From contig DIYL01000038.1 of the NCBI GenBank assembly GCA_002428985.1, positions 145,116-209,115 on the forward strand: 64,000 nt of DNA, in the 5' to 3' direction. Below, piece by piece: positions 17,648 to 26,836 of this stretch; within the stretch, counting starts at the first letter, position 1, and each line of letters starts with the position of its first letter. Origin of the DNA: Anaerolineales bacterium UBA6055. GTDB taxonomy: Bacteria; Chloroflexota; Anaerolineae; Aggregatilineales; Phototrophicaceae. The notes below the pieces were generated by a model. That model made no database searches. It saw nothing but the letters and a program-made list of their open reading frames with translations, and was not told the origin of the DNA. The position numbers and the translations under genes were made by a program.

Positions 17648-18745
17648 ATGTTGATAATCCTCAAAGTACTGGCAATTGTTCTTGGAACTGCCATTATCGT
17701 GTTCACATTACAATCGGCAATTCGCATGTTAGTGTTACCCCGCAGTGACAATGTTTGGTTGACGCGTACATTGTTTAGATGGGTCAACCGTATTATACGA
17801 CTCGAAATGCGTCTGACAGGAGCGATCACCTATGAACGCCGTGACCGCCATATGGCGTTGTTTGCACCGATTACCCTCATGCTGTTACCTGTTGTCTGGT
17901 TATTTTTAATCTCGGTAGGTTATACACCTATTTACTGGGCGTTAGGTTATGGGGGGCTGTTCGAAAGTTATCTATTTAGCGGATCGTCCCTACTGACATT
18001 AGGGTTTGCTCCGGTGATTGATTGGCCGACGATGCTCCTCTCATTTTCTGAAGCGACCATCGGGTTAATTCTAATTGCCATGATTATCGCCTATCTCCCA
18101 ACGATGTATAGTGCATTTTCCGAACGTGAAAAATATGTCACGATGCTGGAAGTACGTGCAGGTAATCCACCGAATGCTGTGACCTTGTTACAGCGCTACT
18201 ACCGCAATCGTGGTTTAGATGAATTAAATGAACTATGGGAAGATTGGGAGACATACTTTGTATCACTTGAAGAAAGTCACACCTCGCTCGCGCCCTTAAT
18301 TTTCTTCCGATCACCCAATCCAAATCGGTCATGGGTAACAGCCAGTGGCGCAATCCTTGACGCGTTGGCATTACAAGATGCGGTCATTGATATGGATCGA
18401 GAATTCAAAGGCGTCGTTTGTTTACGAGCAGGCTATCTGGCATTGCGTAATATCGCTGATTTCTTCAATTATCCCTACAATCCATCACCAGCCCCGACAG
18501 CTCCAATCAGCATTAGTCGCCAAGAATTTGATGAAGCCTATGATGAATTGCGCGATGCGGGTATCCCTGTCGTTGCTGATCGCGAGCAAGCATGGAACGA
18601 CTTCCGTGGTTGGCGAGTAAACTATGATGATGTGTTGCTGATGCTTGCACGCATGACAATGGCACCTTATGCGCCATGGACATCAGATCGTTCGCGATGG
18701 CAGATTAACCGTTGGTCCAATTCTAACAAAAAACAGTGGAAGTAG
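17648..18745 (+). CDS. Membrane protein with ion-channel-like pore segment
   Basis: A 365-residue protein with about four hydrophobic segments in the first 170 residues: about 3-23, 72-95, a re-entrant-like stretch near 105-122 and 130-155. Between the last two lies FSGSSLLTLGFAP, which resembles the pore helix and filter position of two-helix ion channels but lacks the GYG signature. The carboxyl 200 residues are soluble and helical and look like a cytoplasmic domain. Such proteins are usually annotated as hypothetical or ion-channel-like. Transport function is inferred and uncertain. Confidence 0.65.
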   Translation: MLIILKVLAIVLGTAIIVFTLQSAIRMLVLPRSDNVWLTRTLFRWVNRIIRLEMRLTGAITYERRDRHMALFAPITLMLLPVVWLFLISVGYTPIYWALGYGGLFESYLFSGSSLLTLGFAPVIDWPTMLLSFSEATIGLILIAMIIAYLPTMYSAFSEREKYVTMLEVRAGNPPNAVTLLQRYYRNRGLDELNELWEDWETYFVSLEESHTSLAPLIFFRSPNPNRSWVTASGAILDALALQDAVIDMDREFKGVVCLRAGYLALRNIADFFNYPYNPSPAPTAPISISRQEFDEAYDELRDAGIPVVADREQAWNDFRGWRVNYDDVLLMLARMTMAPYAPWTSDRSRWQINRWSNSNKKQWK

Positions 18746-18842
18746 CCCAGCAATCTGTGAGAGAATCCTACAGCCTATGTGTATCAACGTTGTCGAATGC
18801 CTGTCTTAAATCAAATGCCATCAATCAGCAGGGAAACTTTAT

Positions 18843-19661
18843 ATGAAATTTGCCATCAACTACTCAACACAAGCCGAACAGTTAGTCAATGAGAACAAAA
18901 TCCAAGTTGATCTATTCAAATGTCCCTCATGGGATGACCTTGTACCCGATGTACACAGTAAATATGGCGCATACGTCCACTTTGGATTTTTGTCTGGTAA
19001 CAAAACTGTTCAAGAAGTCGATTTAGACTGGGTACAAAATTGGCTCGATACGACGCATACCATAACCATCAACACACATTTGGTTGTGCAAGATACTGAT
19101 TTTAGTGAAGATGAAACGGTCAGTATTGAAGCTGTAATCGAAAAAGTTGTCGCTGATGTTGAGTATCTGGGTGATCGCTTTGGCAATGATCGTATTACGG
19201 TTGAACATATCCCCTATCCCGACCCCGGTTGGAACGATGGACTACTTAAAGAAGCTGTTGATCCGGCAGTCGTGAGTGAAATTGTCAAACGTACCGGATG
19301 CGGATTATTGATGGATGTTGCCCATGGGATACGTGCCTGCGAAGGGCTTGGCATCACGGATATCAAAAGTTATCTGAACAGTATGCCCGTTCATGCCCTC
19401 AAAGAATTACATGTGGTCGGTCTCCTTGCCGAAAAAGACAGCGATGGTGTCAGACAAGATCATTACGAACTCCTGCCTGATGATTGGACGATGGTCGAAT
19501 GGGTTATTGAGCAAATCCGCGAAGGTAAATGGAACACACCTGATGTGATGGCATTTGAATATGGCGGATTGGGATCAATGTTTGAGTCACGTAGTAAAAT
19601 CGAGATTATAGAAGAGCAAGTTCCTCGCTTATACGATTTGGCAAAATCGGTGCAAATTTAA
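18843..19661 (+). CDS. DUF692-like TIM-barrel protein
   Basis: A 272-residue protein with the spacing of metal-binding TIM barrels of the DUF692 (MbnB/TglH) type. It has THLVVQ, VEHIPYPDP, GLLMDVAHG, LKELHVVGL and FEYGGLG, which give His, Glu, Asp, His and Glu at the ends of successive strands. Characterised relatives use two or three irons to modify cysteine in small peptides. No peptide substrate gene or partner protein is recognised beside it. A xylose-isomerase-like enzyme is the main alternative. AGGGAA precedes the ATG. Confidence 0.6.
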   Translation: MKFAINYSTQAEQLVNENKIQVDLFKCPSWDDLVPDVHSKYGAYVHFGFLSGNKTVQEVDLDWVQNWLDTTHTITINTHLVVQDTDFSEDETVSIEAVIEKVVADVEYLGDRFGNDRITVEHIPYPDPGWNDGLLKEAVDPAVVSEIVKRTGCGLLMDVAHGIRACEGLGITDIKSYLNSMPVHALKELHVVGLLAEKDSDGVRQDHYELLPDDWTMVEWVIEQIREGKWNTPDVMAFEYGGLGSMFESRSKIEIIEEQVPRLYDLAKSVQI

Positions 19662-20842
19662 TCAGCTTGCCAGCCAACAATTCTATAGTTACTCAAAATT
19701 GGTGTGGTTGCTATCCGCCATTCTAGTGATTCAAGATTAAGAATAGTCAGTTGGTCATTTTGAATTCGCGCTAAGTGATTACCATCAGGTGACCAAGCAA
19801 TCCCATCCCAACCATTCCAGCATATATCAATGATCCGATGGTGATTAACATCAATTAGATGAAAGCCTAAGGATAATGATTGTGCTTCTGTATTCAAATA
19901 AGGATTCAACAAGAGATAATTGCTATTTGGTGACCAACTTAAATAATCTAAGAATCCTCCGAAGCCTAGCCTATGAGCATTCAAAACATAAGTTAGTGTA
20001 TTTGTAGATCTATCATAGAGATACAGGTTACGATCATCATCGAGTCGTTGTAAGACCAATAGATAGTTTGAATCTGGCGACCACAATCCATATGATGTCT
20101 CAGGAATCCATTCTAGATTATCAAATGCTTCTACCCGATCAACGACTTTTTCAGTTTGAACATCAATCAAGACAGGATAACCTATATCAGTGATTTCATC
20201 CCGCTGCCATGCGGTATAGTATAAGCGATTTGGCGATAACCTTGTCGGTTGCATTAATCTATGTGGTAAATCATTACTCATTTCAACTGAACCATCGCGT
20301 ACATCAATTACCTCATATGGTGGACCACTCGAATAGACAACATGATAATTATCCAACCATGTTGGGAGAATATCATCATAACCCGTATGATGTGCGCGTG
20401 TCAGATAATTTGATGGAATATCAATCGTAGCATGCGGGTTAGTCGCTGATATAGAACGAATACGTAAGGTAGTCGCTTGATTGTTTGTGTTAGTGCAACT
20501 ATTGGATAAGTCTCTACTACATGCACGGTTTCCGTATACTTCAACCGCCCAGTTCCAATCAAACGAAAATGAACGACTAATAAATTCACGCGCCGGACGA
20601 GAACGATTAAATGACATAACTCGCGGTGTTTCCCAATCAGCGTTATACCCATGATAACCGTAGTATCCACTCATAATAATTGTACCTGCCCAATCATTAT
20701 GATCAGACAGTTCAACACCATCTATCAAACAGGCGGATTGATATGTCCATACATCTCCAATTGGAAAAGGTGAATCCTCTTGAGCAACACCATTCAAAAC
20801 TACCCAAAACGAAATTAGGGTGGCAACTATAATCCTGAACAT
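19658..20842 (-). CDS. Secreted WD40/TolB-like propeller protein
   Basis: A 394-residue protein with an amino-terminal signal sequence (MFRIIVATLISFWVVLNGVA, cleavage near residue 20). The carboxyl two thirds repeat the TolB-like blade WSPDSNYLLVLQRLDDDRNL, WSPNSNYLLLNPYL and WSPDGNHLARIQNDQL, a propeller read out of the cell. The amino-terminal 150 residues are less clear and contain cysteines. It overlaps the convergent DUF692-like gene by 4 bp. Codon use is more AT-rich than the neighbours. Function unknown. Confidence 0.75.
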   Translation of the reverse strand: MFRIIVATLISFWVVLNGVAQEDSPFPIGDVWTYQSACLIDGVELSDHNDWAGTIIMSGYYGYHGYNADWETPRVMSFNRSRPAREFISRSFSFDWNWAVEVYGNRACSRDLSNSCTNTNNQATTLRIRSISATNPHATIDIPSNYLTRAHHTGYDDILPTWLDNYHVVYSSGPPYEVIDVRDGSVEMSNDLPHRLMQPTRLSPNRLYYTAWQRDEITDIGYPVLIDVQTEKVVDRVEAFDNLEWIPETSYGLWSPDSNYLLVLQRLDDDRNLYLYDRSTNTLTYVLNAHRLGFGGFLDYLSWSPNSNYLLLNPYLNTEAQSLSLGFHLIDVNHHRIIDICWNGWDGIAWSPDGNHLARIQNDQLTILNLESLEWRIATTPILSNYRIVGWQAD

Positions 20843-20922
20843 GATAATCGTATTTGCTCCATAAGCGATTTACTGTTAATCTCCATCCATATAGTAGCAG
20901 AATGAATTAGGTATACATAAAA

Positions 20923-22068
20923 ATGGCAACACATTTTGATGCAATTGTAATTGGTATCGGCGGGATGGGGAGTGCAACCCTCTATCATCTAGCAAAGCGT
21001 GGCTTAAATGTATTGGGTATCGAACAATTTGAGATTCCGCATGAAATGGGATCATCACATGGATTAACGCGTATTATCCGCCTCGCTTATTATGAAGACC
21101 CTTCATACGTACCATTACTACGCCGAACGTACGAACTGTGGTCAGACCTTGAAAAAGAATCCGGAGAGACTGTCTTCTATCAAACCGGAAGCCTCGACTT
21201 TAGCCCAGAAGATAATGAGGTGTTTGCCGGAAGCCTCAAAAGTTGTCTTGAACATGATTTAGAGCATGAGGTACTCACCAGTCAACAAATCACCGAGCAC
21301 TTCCCTGGTTATCAATTACCATCAGAAACGATGGGATTATTCCAACCTCAAGGCGGATTACTCGTACCAGAACGATGCATTGTTGCCCATGCGGAGATGG
21401 CGAAAAAACATAGCGCGACGCTACATACCGGTGAACGGGTAAAAGGTTGGGAGATTCTAGCAGACGACCGCGTGGAAGTCACAACCGATAATGCGACATA
21501 TACTGCTGATAAACTCGCCATTTGCGGTGGAGCATGGGCATATAAACTTGTGCCGTCATTAGAAGGAACAGCCGTCCCCGAGCGACAAGTCTTGATCTGG
21601 ATGGAGACGAAGAAACCCGACTTCTTCACACCAGAACGCTTCCCTGTGTGGAACGGTGTAACCGAAGAAGGGCGCTATTATGGATTCCCCGAATTCAATC
21701 CGACAGGCGATACACCCGGCATGAAATTTGGACGCTACCATCACCTCGACGAATATGTCGACCCCGATACAGTTGACCGCACCCCAAATAATGCCGACGA
21801 AACCCTACTCCGCACTTTTGGTGAGCGATACTTTCCTGATGGTGCAGGGAAAACTGTTAGTCTAAAAGCTTGTATGTTTACGAATACACCGGATGAGCAT
21901 TGGGTGCTGGATACCTTACCCGACGCACCGCAAGTTGCAGTCGCCGCTGGATTCAGTGGGCATGGGTTTAAAATGGCGAGTGTCATTGGAGAAGTTATGG
22001 CAGACTTAACACAACATAGTGAGACGAAACACAACATTGCATTACATCGGTTGGGGCGGTTTGCATAG
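20923..22068 (+). CDS. solA: FAD-dependent amine oxidase, sarcosine/N-methyltryptophan oxidase type
   Basis: A 381-residue flavoprotein. The amino-terminal FAD-binding motif is VIGIGGMGSATLYHLAKRG, ending in an acidic residue (GIEQF). HEMGSSHGLTRIIRLAYYED is the signature of monomeric sarcosine oxidase and N-methyltryptophan oxidase. LKACMFTNTPDEHWVLD holds the cysteine that binds FAD covalently in the family, and GFSGHGFKMASVIGE closes the fold. It oxidises N-methyl amino acids to the amino acid, formaldehyde and peroxide. The exact substrate is uncertain, so the symbol denotes the family. Confidence 0.9.
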   Translation: MATHFDAIVIGIGGMGSATLYHLAKRGLNVLGIEQFEIPHEMGSSHGLTRIIRLAYYEDPSYVPLLRRTYELWSDLEKESGETVFYQTGSLDFSPEDNEVFAGSLKSCLEHDLEHEVLTSQQITEHFPGYQLPSETMGLFQPQGGLLVPERCIVAHAEMAKKHSATLHTGERVKGWEILADDRVEVTTDNATYTADKLAICGGAWAYKLVPSLEGTAVPERQVLIWMETKKPDFFTPERFPVWNGVTEEGRYYGFPEFNPTGDTPGMKFGRYHHLDEYVDPDTVDRTPNNADETLLRTFGERYFPDGAGKTVSLKACMFTNTPDEHWVLDTLPDAPQVAVAAGFSGHGFKMASVIGEVMADLTQHSETKHNIALHRLGRFA

Positions 22069-22091
22069 TTCAACCGCCCAGTAATATAGTG

Positions 22092-22856
22092 CTATGACTG
22101 ATAGGCAACGTTGGTGAAACGTCGCATGAGTAATGCAATCAGCGCAAATTGGGTAATCACACCGATGACGAGTGCCGCCCACCATAAGTCATTGCCTTCC
22201 AAAATCATCCAGTAGGCTTTACTAATCCAGAATGGCGGGAAGATGCCTAAAATCAGTTGGAATGGCATCACCACAAACCAACCGCCTAAGATTGTCCAAC
22301 CTGCGACACCTGTGAACTTGGTGTAGGCAAATCCCTCGACTTTGTTCGCAGCGAATGTCGCAAAGAACAGTGAAGCAATCGGTGCTGTCAATGATGCCCC
22401 AGCTGCTAGGAGAATCGCCTGCCATAACGGCACGAGTGCAAGGTTGATAAACAGGAATTCGAACAACACGATTCCAAATGCGATAAATGCCGGCATACCA
22501 ATACGATAGGTTAGATATTGATTCATGGTGACTGGTGTTACCAGCATCGCTTTGATTGTTTTATCGTCCTTTTCATCGAGTAACATAAACCCGAAGATTG
22601 TCCCGACTAACAACGCACCTGTGAATAATGCTAGATAGGCGATAATCATCGGGTAGATTTCTTCGAGGCTAGCGATAAACGTCGTCTCGTTGAGTACATT
22701 CTGTTCAATCATATAGTCATTCAGCGCAGGAAGTCCGAAGCGCACGACAACCGATATCACAATTGCGAATGCAAACATGAAGACCATAAAGCTATCGCGT
22801 CCAATTAATTTGACATCGTTGCGTCCCAAGCGTCCGATGAGTTGTGTCATTTGCAT
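22092..22856 (-). CDS. ABC-2 type exporter permease, second subunit
   Basis: A 254-residue membrane protein with six predicted helices. A cytoplasmic start (QLIGRLGRNDVKLIGRD) is followed by FMVFMFAFAIVISVVVRFGL. FGFMLLDEKDDKTIKAMLVT is the charged loop seen in ABC-2 permeases (compare FEKDEGTINAAFISPLR in the sister gene). It resembles the permeases of the Rv2686c-Rv2688c type fluoroquinolone exporter family. It is transcribed after the ATPase and first permease, 107 bp away, with a hairpin repeat in the gap. Confidence 0.85.
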   Translation of the reverse strand: MQMTQLIGRLGRNDVKLIGRDSFMVFMFAFAIVISVVVRFGLPALNDYMIEQNVLNETTFIASLEEIYPMIIAYLALFTGALLVGTIFGFMLLDEKDDKTIKAMLVTPVTMNQYLTYRIGMPAFIAFGIVLFEFLFINLALVPLWQAILLAAGASLTAPIASLFFATFAANKVEGFAYTKFTGVAGWTILGGWFVVMPFQLILGIFPPFWISKAYWMILEGNDLWWAALVIGVITQFALIALLMRRFTNVAYQS

Positions 22857-22891
22857 TGTGTTTTGTCCTATTTGTTATTTTGCATCGTATT

Positions 22892-22920
22892 TGTAGGGGC
22901 AAACCGATGTGTTTGCCCGC
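22892..22920 (+). repeat. Dispersed TGTAGGG hairpin repeat, copy 2
   Basis: TGTAG is followed by GGGCAAAC (22897-22904), loop CGATGT and GTTTGCCC (22911-22918), then GC. It lies between the two permease genes of the ABC operon, so the hairpin would form in the operon mRNA. Confidence 0.75.
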
Positions 22921-22963
22921 CTACGGTTGACGACATAGCATCAACCCTACATATATTTATGAT

Positions 22964-23689
22964 TTATCCCACTTGCATGATGATATGCTTTTCGAAGGCG
23001 CGGAACGCCCAGATCGATAGACCGACCAGCAGAACACCCGTATAGATAATCGCATAGAGCCATTCAACCATAGTCAGGTCTTGATAGGCCCCGACCATAA
23101 TCATCGTCGGCGCACTGACCGGAATCGCCAACAAAATTGGACTGTCGACAAAACCGACAAAGTATAGAAACGCTAGTTGCAGCACCACAGCGATCAACGA
23201 CATTGGAATCAGAAATTCCGTGATCTTATCATAGCGCACCACAAGCCCGATGCCGATCAGCGTATACATGACACCAATCAAAACCACACCCGCCAACAAA
23301 AGCAGAATATTAGGTAATGTGATGTCTTGCCCCAAACTAATGAGGAAGGTCGTTCCACCAATCATCACAGCAGATTCTATCGTTGCTAATGTCGTCAACG
23401 TAATCGTCTTCGACGCGAGATATTCTGATGGACGCAAGGGCGAGATGAACGCTGCATTGATTGTGCCTTCATCTTTCTCGAAGATGATCATGCCCGATAC
23501 ATATAGCAATGTTGACCCACCAATCACGAGCATCATCACAGTTGGGATTACCGCAGGCAATTGTTCGGCTGTCACCAATTGTGAGAGCAAAATTGCAACC
23601 AAAACCCCGACCCCGATCCCGATCGCATAGAGATTATTGCGGACTTGAACTTTAACATCCAACTTCATTGCGGATAGTAAGCGGGTCAT
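22964..23689 (-). CDS. ABC-2 type exporter permease, first subunit
   Basis: A 241-residue membrane protein with six hydrophobic segments. The start MTRLLSAMKLDVKVQVRNNL and the loop SGMIIFEKDEGTINAAFISP match permeases annotated as fluoroquinolone export permeases. It overlaps the ATPase gene by 4 bp, so the two are translationally coupled. Together with the second permease it should form the membrane channel of an exporter. The substrate is not known. Confidence 0.86.
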   Translation of the reverse strand: MTRLLSAMKLDVKVQVRNNLYAIGIGVGVLVAILLSQLVTAEQLPAVIPTVMMLVIGGSTLLYVSGMIIFEKDEGTINAAFISPLRPSEYLASKTITLTTLATIESAVMIGGTTFLISLGQDITLPNILLLLAGVVLIGVMYTLIGIGLVVRYDKITEFLIPMSLIAVVLQLAFLYFVGFVDSPILLAIPVSAPTMIMVGAYQDLTMVEWLYAIIYTGVLLVGLSIWAFRAFEKHIIMQVG

Positions 23690-24549
23690 ACGGTTAGTTC
23701 CTCTCCAGTAACTTCGATGAAGATTTGTTCGAGTGTAGTCTCTTGTGTATGAATCGTCTCAATTCGGTTTCCCGATTTGAGCAACTGCAGGAACTCATTA
23801 TTGTCACCCAGTCCATCTAATGGGAATTGCTTCTCTGACGTGTGTTTTGTTCCATTCAGATATTCAACGGTGACTTCGCGTTTGCCGTATTGTTTTTTCA
23901 AGGTAGAGGGCGCATCAATCACGCTGATTTGGCCGCTATTGATAAAGGCAACGCGATCACATAGTTCATCAGCCACTGTCATATTATGCGTCGTAACAAA
24001 GACAGTTGTACCCATATCACGTAAACGCAACACCAAGTCTTTGATCTTCCGCGCATTCACCGGATCTAATCCACTGGTCGGTTCATCAAGGAATAACACT
24101 TTGGGTTTATGTAATAGCCCACGCGCCACATTCAAGCGGACTTTCATGCCTTTACTGTAATCCGACACCAATTTATCGGCATCATCTTTTAATCCGACCC
24201 ATTCCAATACCTCGATTGGTTTATGCGTCTCGTGGCTATAAAGCGATTGGAAGTAATTCAGGTTTTCCATTGCGGTCAACTTCAAATAGTGGTTGGGTAA
24301 CTCGAACGATACACCGATGTGTTCATAATAGTCTTGTCCCCAATCACGGATTTCTTTACCCATGACCGTGATGCTACCACCGTAGTTTTTGAGTAACCCG
24401 ATGATAATCTTTTGTGTTGTCGATTTACCTGCACCGGATGGTCCTAAAAAGCCGAAAATCTCTTGTTCAGCGATTTCGAAGTTCAGACCATGTAAGGTTG
24501 CACTATTCGCTTTGGGGTAGGTAAACGTTAGGTTATTTACAGAAATCAT
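23686..24549 (-). CDS. ABC exporter ATP-binding protein
   Basis: The start at 24549 is chosen for its AGGAGG ribosome binding site 4 bp upstream; an earlier ATG adds 18 residues without one. The protein has 287 residues. Walker A is FLGPSGAGKSTTQKI, the signature is DYSKGMKVRLNVARG, and Walker B is PKVLFLDEPTSGLDP, followed by the H-loop VTTHNM. About 70 residues follow as in drug-export ATPases. It is the first gene of a three-gene operon with the two permeases. Confidence 0.93.
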   Translation of the reverse strand: MISVNNLTFTYPKANSATLHGLNFEIAEQEIFGFLGPSGAGKSTTQKIIIGLLKNYGGSITVMGKEIRDWGQDYYEHIGVSFELPNHYLKLTAMENLNYFQSLYSHETHKPIEVLEWVGLKDDADKLVSDYSKGMKVRLNVARGLLHKPKVLFLDEPTSGLDPVNARKIKDLVLRLRDMGTTVFVTTHNMTVADELCDRVAFINSGQISVIDAPSTLKKQYGKREVTVEYLNGTKHTSEKQFPLDGLGDNNEFLQLLKSGNRIETIHTQETTLEQIFIEVTGEELTV

Positions 24550-24888
24550 TGCCCCTCCTATTAACGGTTGATGGTTGTTAGTCCTTGAGTATTGCAGACA
24601 CATGGAAACATGCCTCTACAATGATTAGCAAAATTTTGTAGAGACAATACCGAAATCGTCAGACAACACACTCATGTCATAACAGTATGATTTCAGTATA
24701 AATCTTAGGGAGGCTGAAGCACATCTACCAAAAGGTAGATATTGGGTAGATGAAGATCATAATCTATCTGAGTTGGTGTCAAAAAAGAATTAACCTATTT
24801 CGATACAACACCGACACATAAACCCGATGACCATTTGAAACACTTGTGTTAAGCTATGACAAATGATGAAATTACAATAGGAGATAAA
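24550..24888. promoter_or_regulatory. Divergent control region with GGTAGAT half-sites
   Basis: This 339-bp spacer separates the ABC operon from gnd. It holds ATCTACC (24723-24729) and GGTAGAT (24734-24740) as a perfect inverted repeat with a 4-nt centre. A further GGTAGAT lies at 24745-24751, 11 bp on, and an ATCTATC at 24762-24768. The cluster looks like an operator for a helix-turn-helix protein. Which of the two flanking genes it controls is not clear. Confidence 0.45.
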
Positions 24889-26343
24889 ATGAGCGAACAA
24901 GCAGATATTGGTCTTGTTGGTTTGGCTGTCATGGGGCAAAACCTCGCCCTCAACATGAATGATAAAGGTTTTACAGTTGCAGTCTATAATCGTACAACCG
25001 AAAAAGTAGACCGTTTTATCGAGAACGAAGCCAAAGGTACAAATATTATTGGCACACGCTCGATTGAAGAATTCATTGGCAGTCTCAAACGCCCTCGCAA
25101 GCTAATTTTGATGATTAAAGCGGGTGATGCGGTTGATAAAACCATCGCTTCGATTGAACCCTTACTGGACGAAGGCGATATTATCATTGATGGCGGTAAC
25201 TCTAACTTCCACGATAGTATCCGACGCACCAAAGATATTGAATCCAAAGGCAAATTATTCGTCGGTGCAGGTATCAGCGGTGGTGAAGAAGGCGCACGTC
25301 ATGGTCCATCCATTATGCCAGGTGGGTCACCTTCAGCATGGGAATCTGTCAAACCAATTTTACAAGCAACCGCCGCAAAAGTCCCTGATGGTACCCCCTG
25401 CTGTGATTGGGTTGGCGAAGATGGCGCGGGTCATTTCGTCAAGATGGTACATAACGGCATCGAATATGGTGATATGCAACTGATTTGTGAAGCCTATGAT
25501 CTGATGTCGCAAGTCCTCGGCATGAGTGAACTCGAAATCAGTGAAGTCTTCAAAAAATGGAACACAGGCATTCTCGATTCTTTCCTGATCGAAATCACCA
25601 GCAACATCCTCGCCTACCTCGATGACGACGGCGAACCACTCATTCGTAAAATTATGGATACTGCCAGCCAAAAAGGGACAGGCAAATGGACAGCCATTAC
25701 TGCATTAGAAGAAGGCACACCGCTAACATTGATTGGTGAGGCAGTCTTTGCTCGCTTCCTCTCGACTTTTAAAGATGAACGTGTCAAAGCATCCAAAGTA
25801 TTGACTGGTCCATCTATCGAATTTGACGGCGATAAAGAACAATTCATCAATGATCTAGAACAAGCGGTGTATGCAGCAAAAATCACATCCTATACACAAG
25901 GTTATATGCTCATGCGTGATGCAGCCGCTACCTACAATTGGCACCTGAACTATGGTGGGATTGCTTTAATGTGGCGCGAAGGTTGTATTATCCGCTCGGT
26001 ATTCTTGACAAAAATCCAAGAAGCCTATGCGAACAATCCAGAGTTGGAAAACCTACTACTGGATGATTACTTCCAAGCAGAAGTCACCAATGCTCAGAAT
26101 GCATGGCGTAAAGTCCTCGCAACAGGTGTGATGCACGGCGTCCCCATGCCGATTATGAGTAGCTCACTCGCATTTTATGACGGGTATCGCTCCGAGACAT
26201 TGCCCGCTAATTTGTTGCAAGCACAACGTGACTACTTCGGCGCACATACATATGAACGAGTCGACCGTGAACGTGGCGAATGGTTCCATACCAATTGGAC
26301 AGGTACAGGTGGTGATGTGACCGCCGGTACTTACGACGCGTAA
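24889..26343 (+). CDS. gnd: 6-phosphogluconate dehydrogenase, decarboxylating
   Basis: The start at 24889 is set by AGGAG 5 bp upstream. The protein has 484 residues, the length of the long bacterial enzyme. It shows the NADP fold GLAVMGQNLALNMNDKGF, GGNSNFHDSIRR, GAGISGGEEGARHGPSIMPG, and the catalytic HFVKMVHNGIEYGDMQ with the base lysine. It oxidises 6-phosphogluconate to ribulose 5-phosphate with release of CO2 and NADPH in the pentose phosphate pathway. No other pathway gene is adjacent. Confidence 0.97.
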   Translation: MSEQADIGLVGLAVMGQNLALNMNDKGFTVAVYNRTTEKVDRFIENEAKGTNIIGTRSIEEFIGSLKRPRKLILMIKAGDAVDKTIASIEPLLDEGDIIIDGGNSNFHDSIRRTKDIESKGKLFVGAGISGGEEGARHGPSIMPGGSPSAWESVKPILQATAAKVPDGTPCCDWVGEDGAGHFVKMVHNGIEYGDMQLICEAYDLMSQVLGMSELEISEVFKKWNTGILDSFLIEITSNILAYLDDDGEPLIRKIMDTASQKGTGKWTAITALEEGTPLTLIGEAVFARFLSTFKDERVKASKVLTGPSIEFDGDKEQFINDLEQAVYAAKITSYTQGYMLMRDAAATYNWHLNYGGIALMWREGCIIRSVFLTKIQEAYANNPELENLLLDDYFQAEVTNAQNAWRKVLATGVMHGVPMPIMSSSLAFYDGYRSETLPANLLQAQRDYFGAHTYERVDRERGEWFHTNWTGTGGDVTAGTYDA

Positions 26344-26358
26344 GAAATCTTCTATAAA

Positions 26359-26382
26359 GTGGGCATGTGATAGCATGTCCAC
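26359..26382 (+). terminator. Weak hairpin after gnd
   Basis: GTGGGCATG pairs with CATGTCCAC (one G-T pair) around a 6-nt loop, followed by ACCTCTTT. It fits a weak terminator between gnd and the Nudix gene. Confidence 0.4.
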
Positions 26383-26409
26383 ACCTCTTTCTAAAGAAAA
26401 GATACAACC

Positions 26410-26826
26410 ATGCCAAGCATTAGTGTTGCAGCAATTATCACTCGATCTGAAAACAACACACCGCAAATCTTGCTGACGAAGCGGTCTAGCAATCTAAAAT
26501 CATTCCCTAATACATGGGTACTCCCGGGTGGTAAAGTCGATGAATATGAGACACGCGAAAAGGCGGTCATCCGTGAAGTGAAAGAAGAGACAGGGTTGGA
26601 TTTTCACCCGATAAGCTTATTCCAGACATATGAGGAAATCTTCAAAGAGCGCCAAATTCACGCACTTGTTACCATATACATTGGAACATCTACAGGTAAT
26701 TTGCACGCGGATGAATTCGAAGTATCAGAGGCTGTCTGGTATCCGTTAGATGATATTCTTAGTAGTGGGCTAGAATTTGGTTTTGAGCATCGCAAAATTA
26801 TTCACGATTACATCAGCACCTTATGA
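26410..26826 (+). CDS. Nudix hydrolase
   Basis: A 138-residue protein with a canonical Nudix box, GGKVDEYETREKAVIREV followed by KEETGL, all metal-binding glutamates present. The amino-terminal strand SVAAIITRSE and the TKRSSNLKSFPNTWVLPGG run are typical of small nucleotide-sugar or NDP-X hydrolases. It is followed 10 bp later by a nucleotidyltransferase-like gene, suggesting joint expression. The substrate cannot be predicted. Confidence 0.92.
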   Translation: MPSISVAAIITRSENNTPQILLTKRSSNLKSFPNTWVLPGGKVDEYETREKAVIREVKEETGLDFHPISLFQTYEEIFKERQIHALVTIYIGTSTGNLHADEFEVSEAVWYPLDDILSSGLEFGFEHRKIIHDYISTL

Positions 26827-26836
26827 CGAGGATTAC

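Noticed and set aside
24605..24660. CATGCCTCTAC words at 12086-12096 and near 24609 as a further repeat family
   Set aside because: Only about 11 bases match and there is no stem in common, so chance cannot be excluded.
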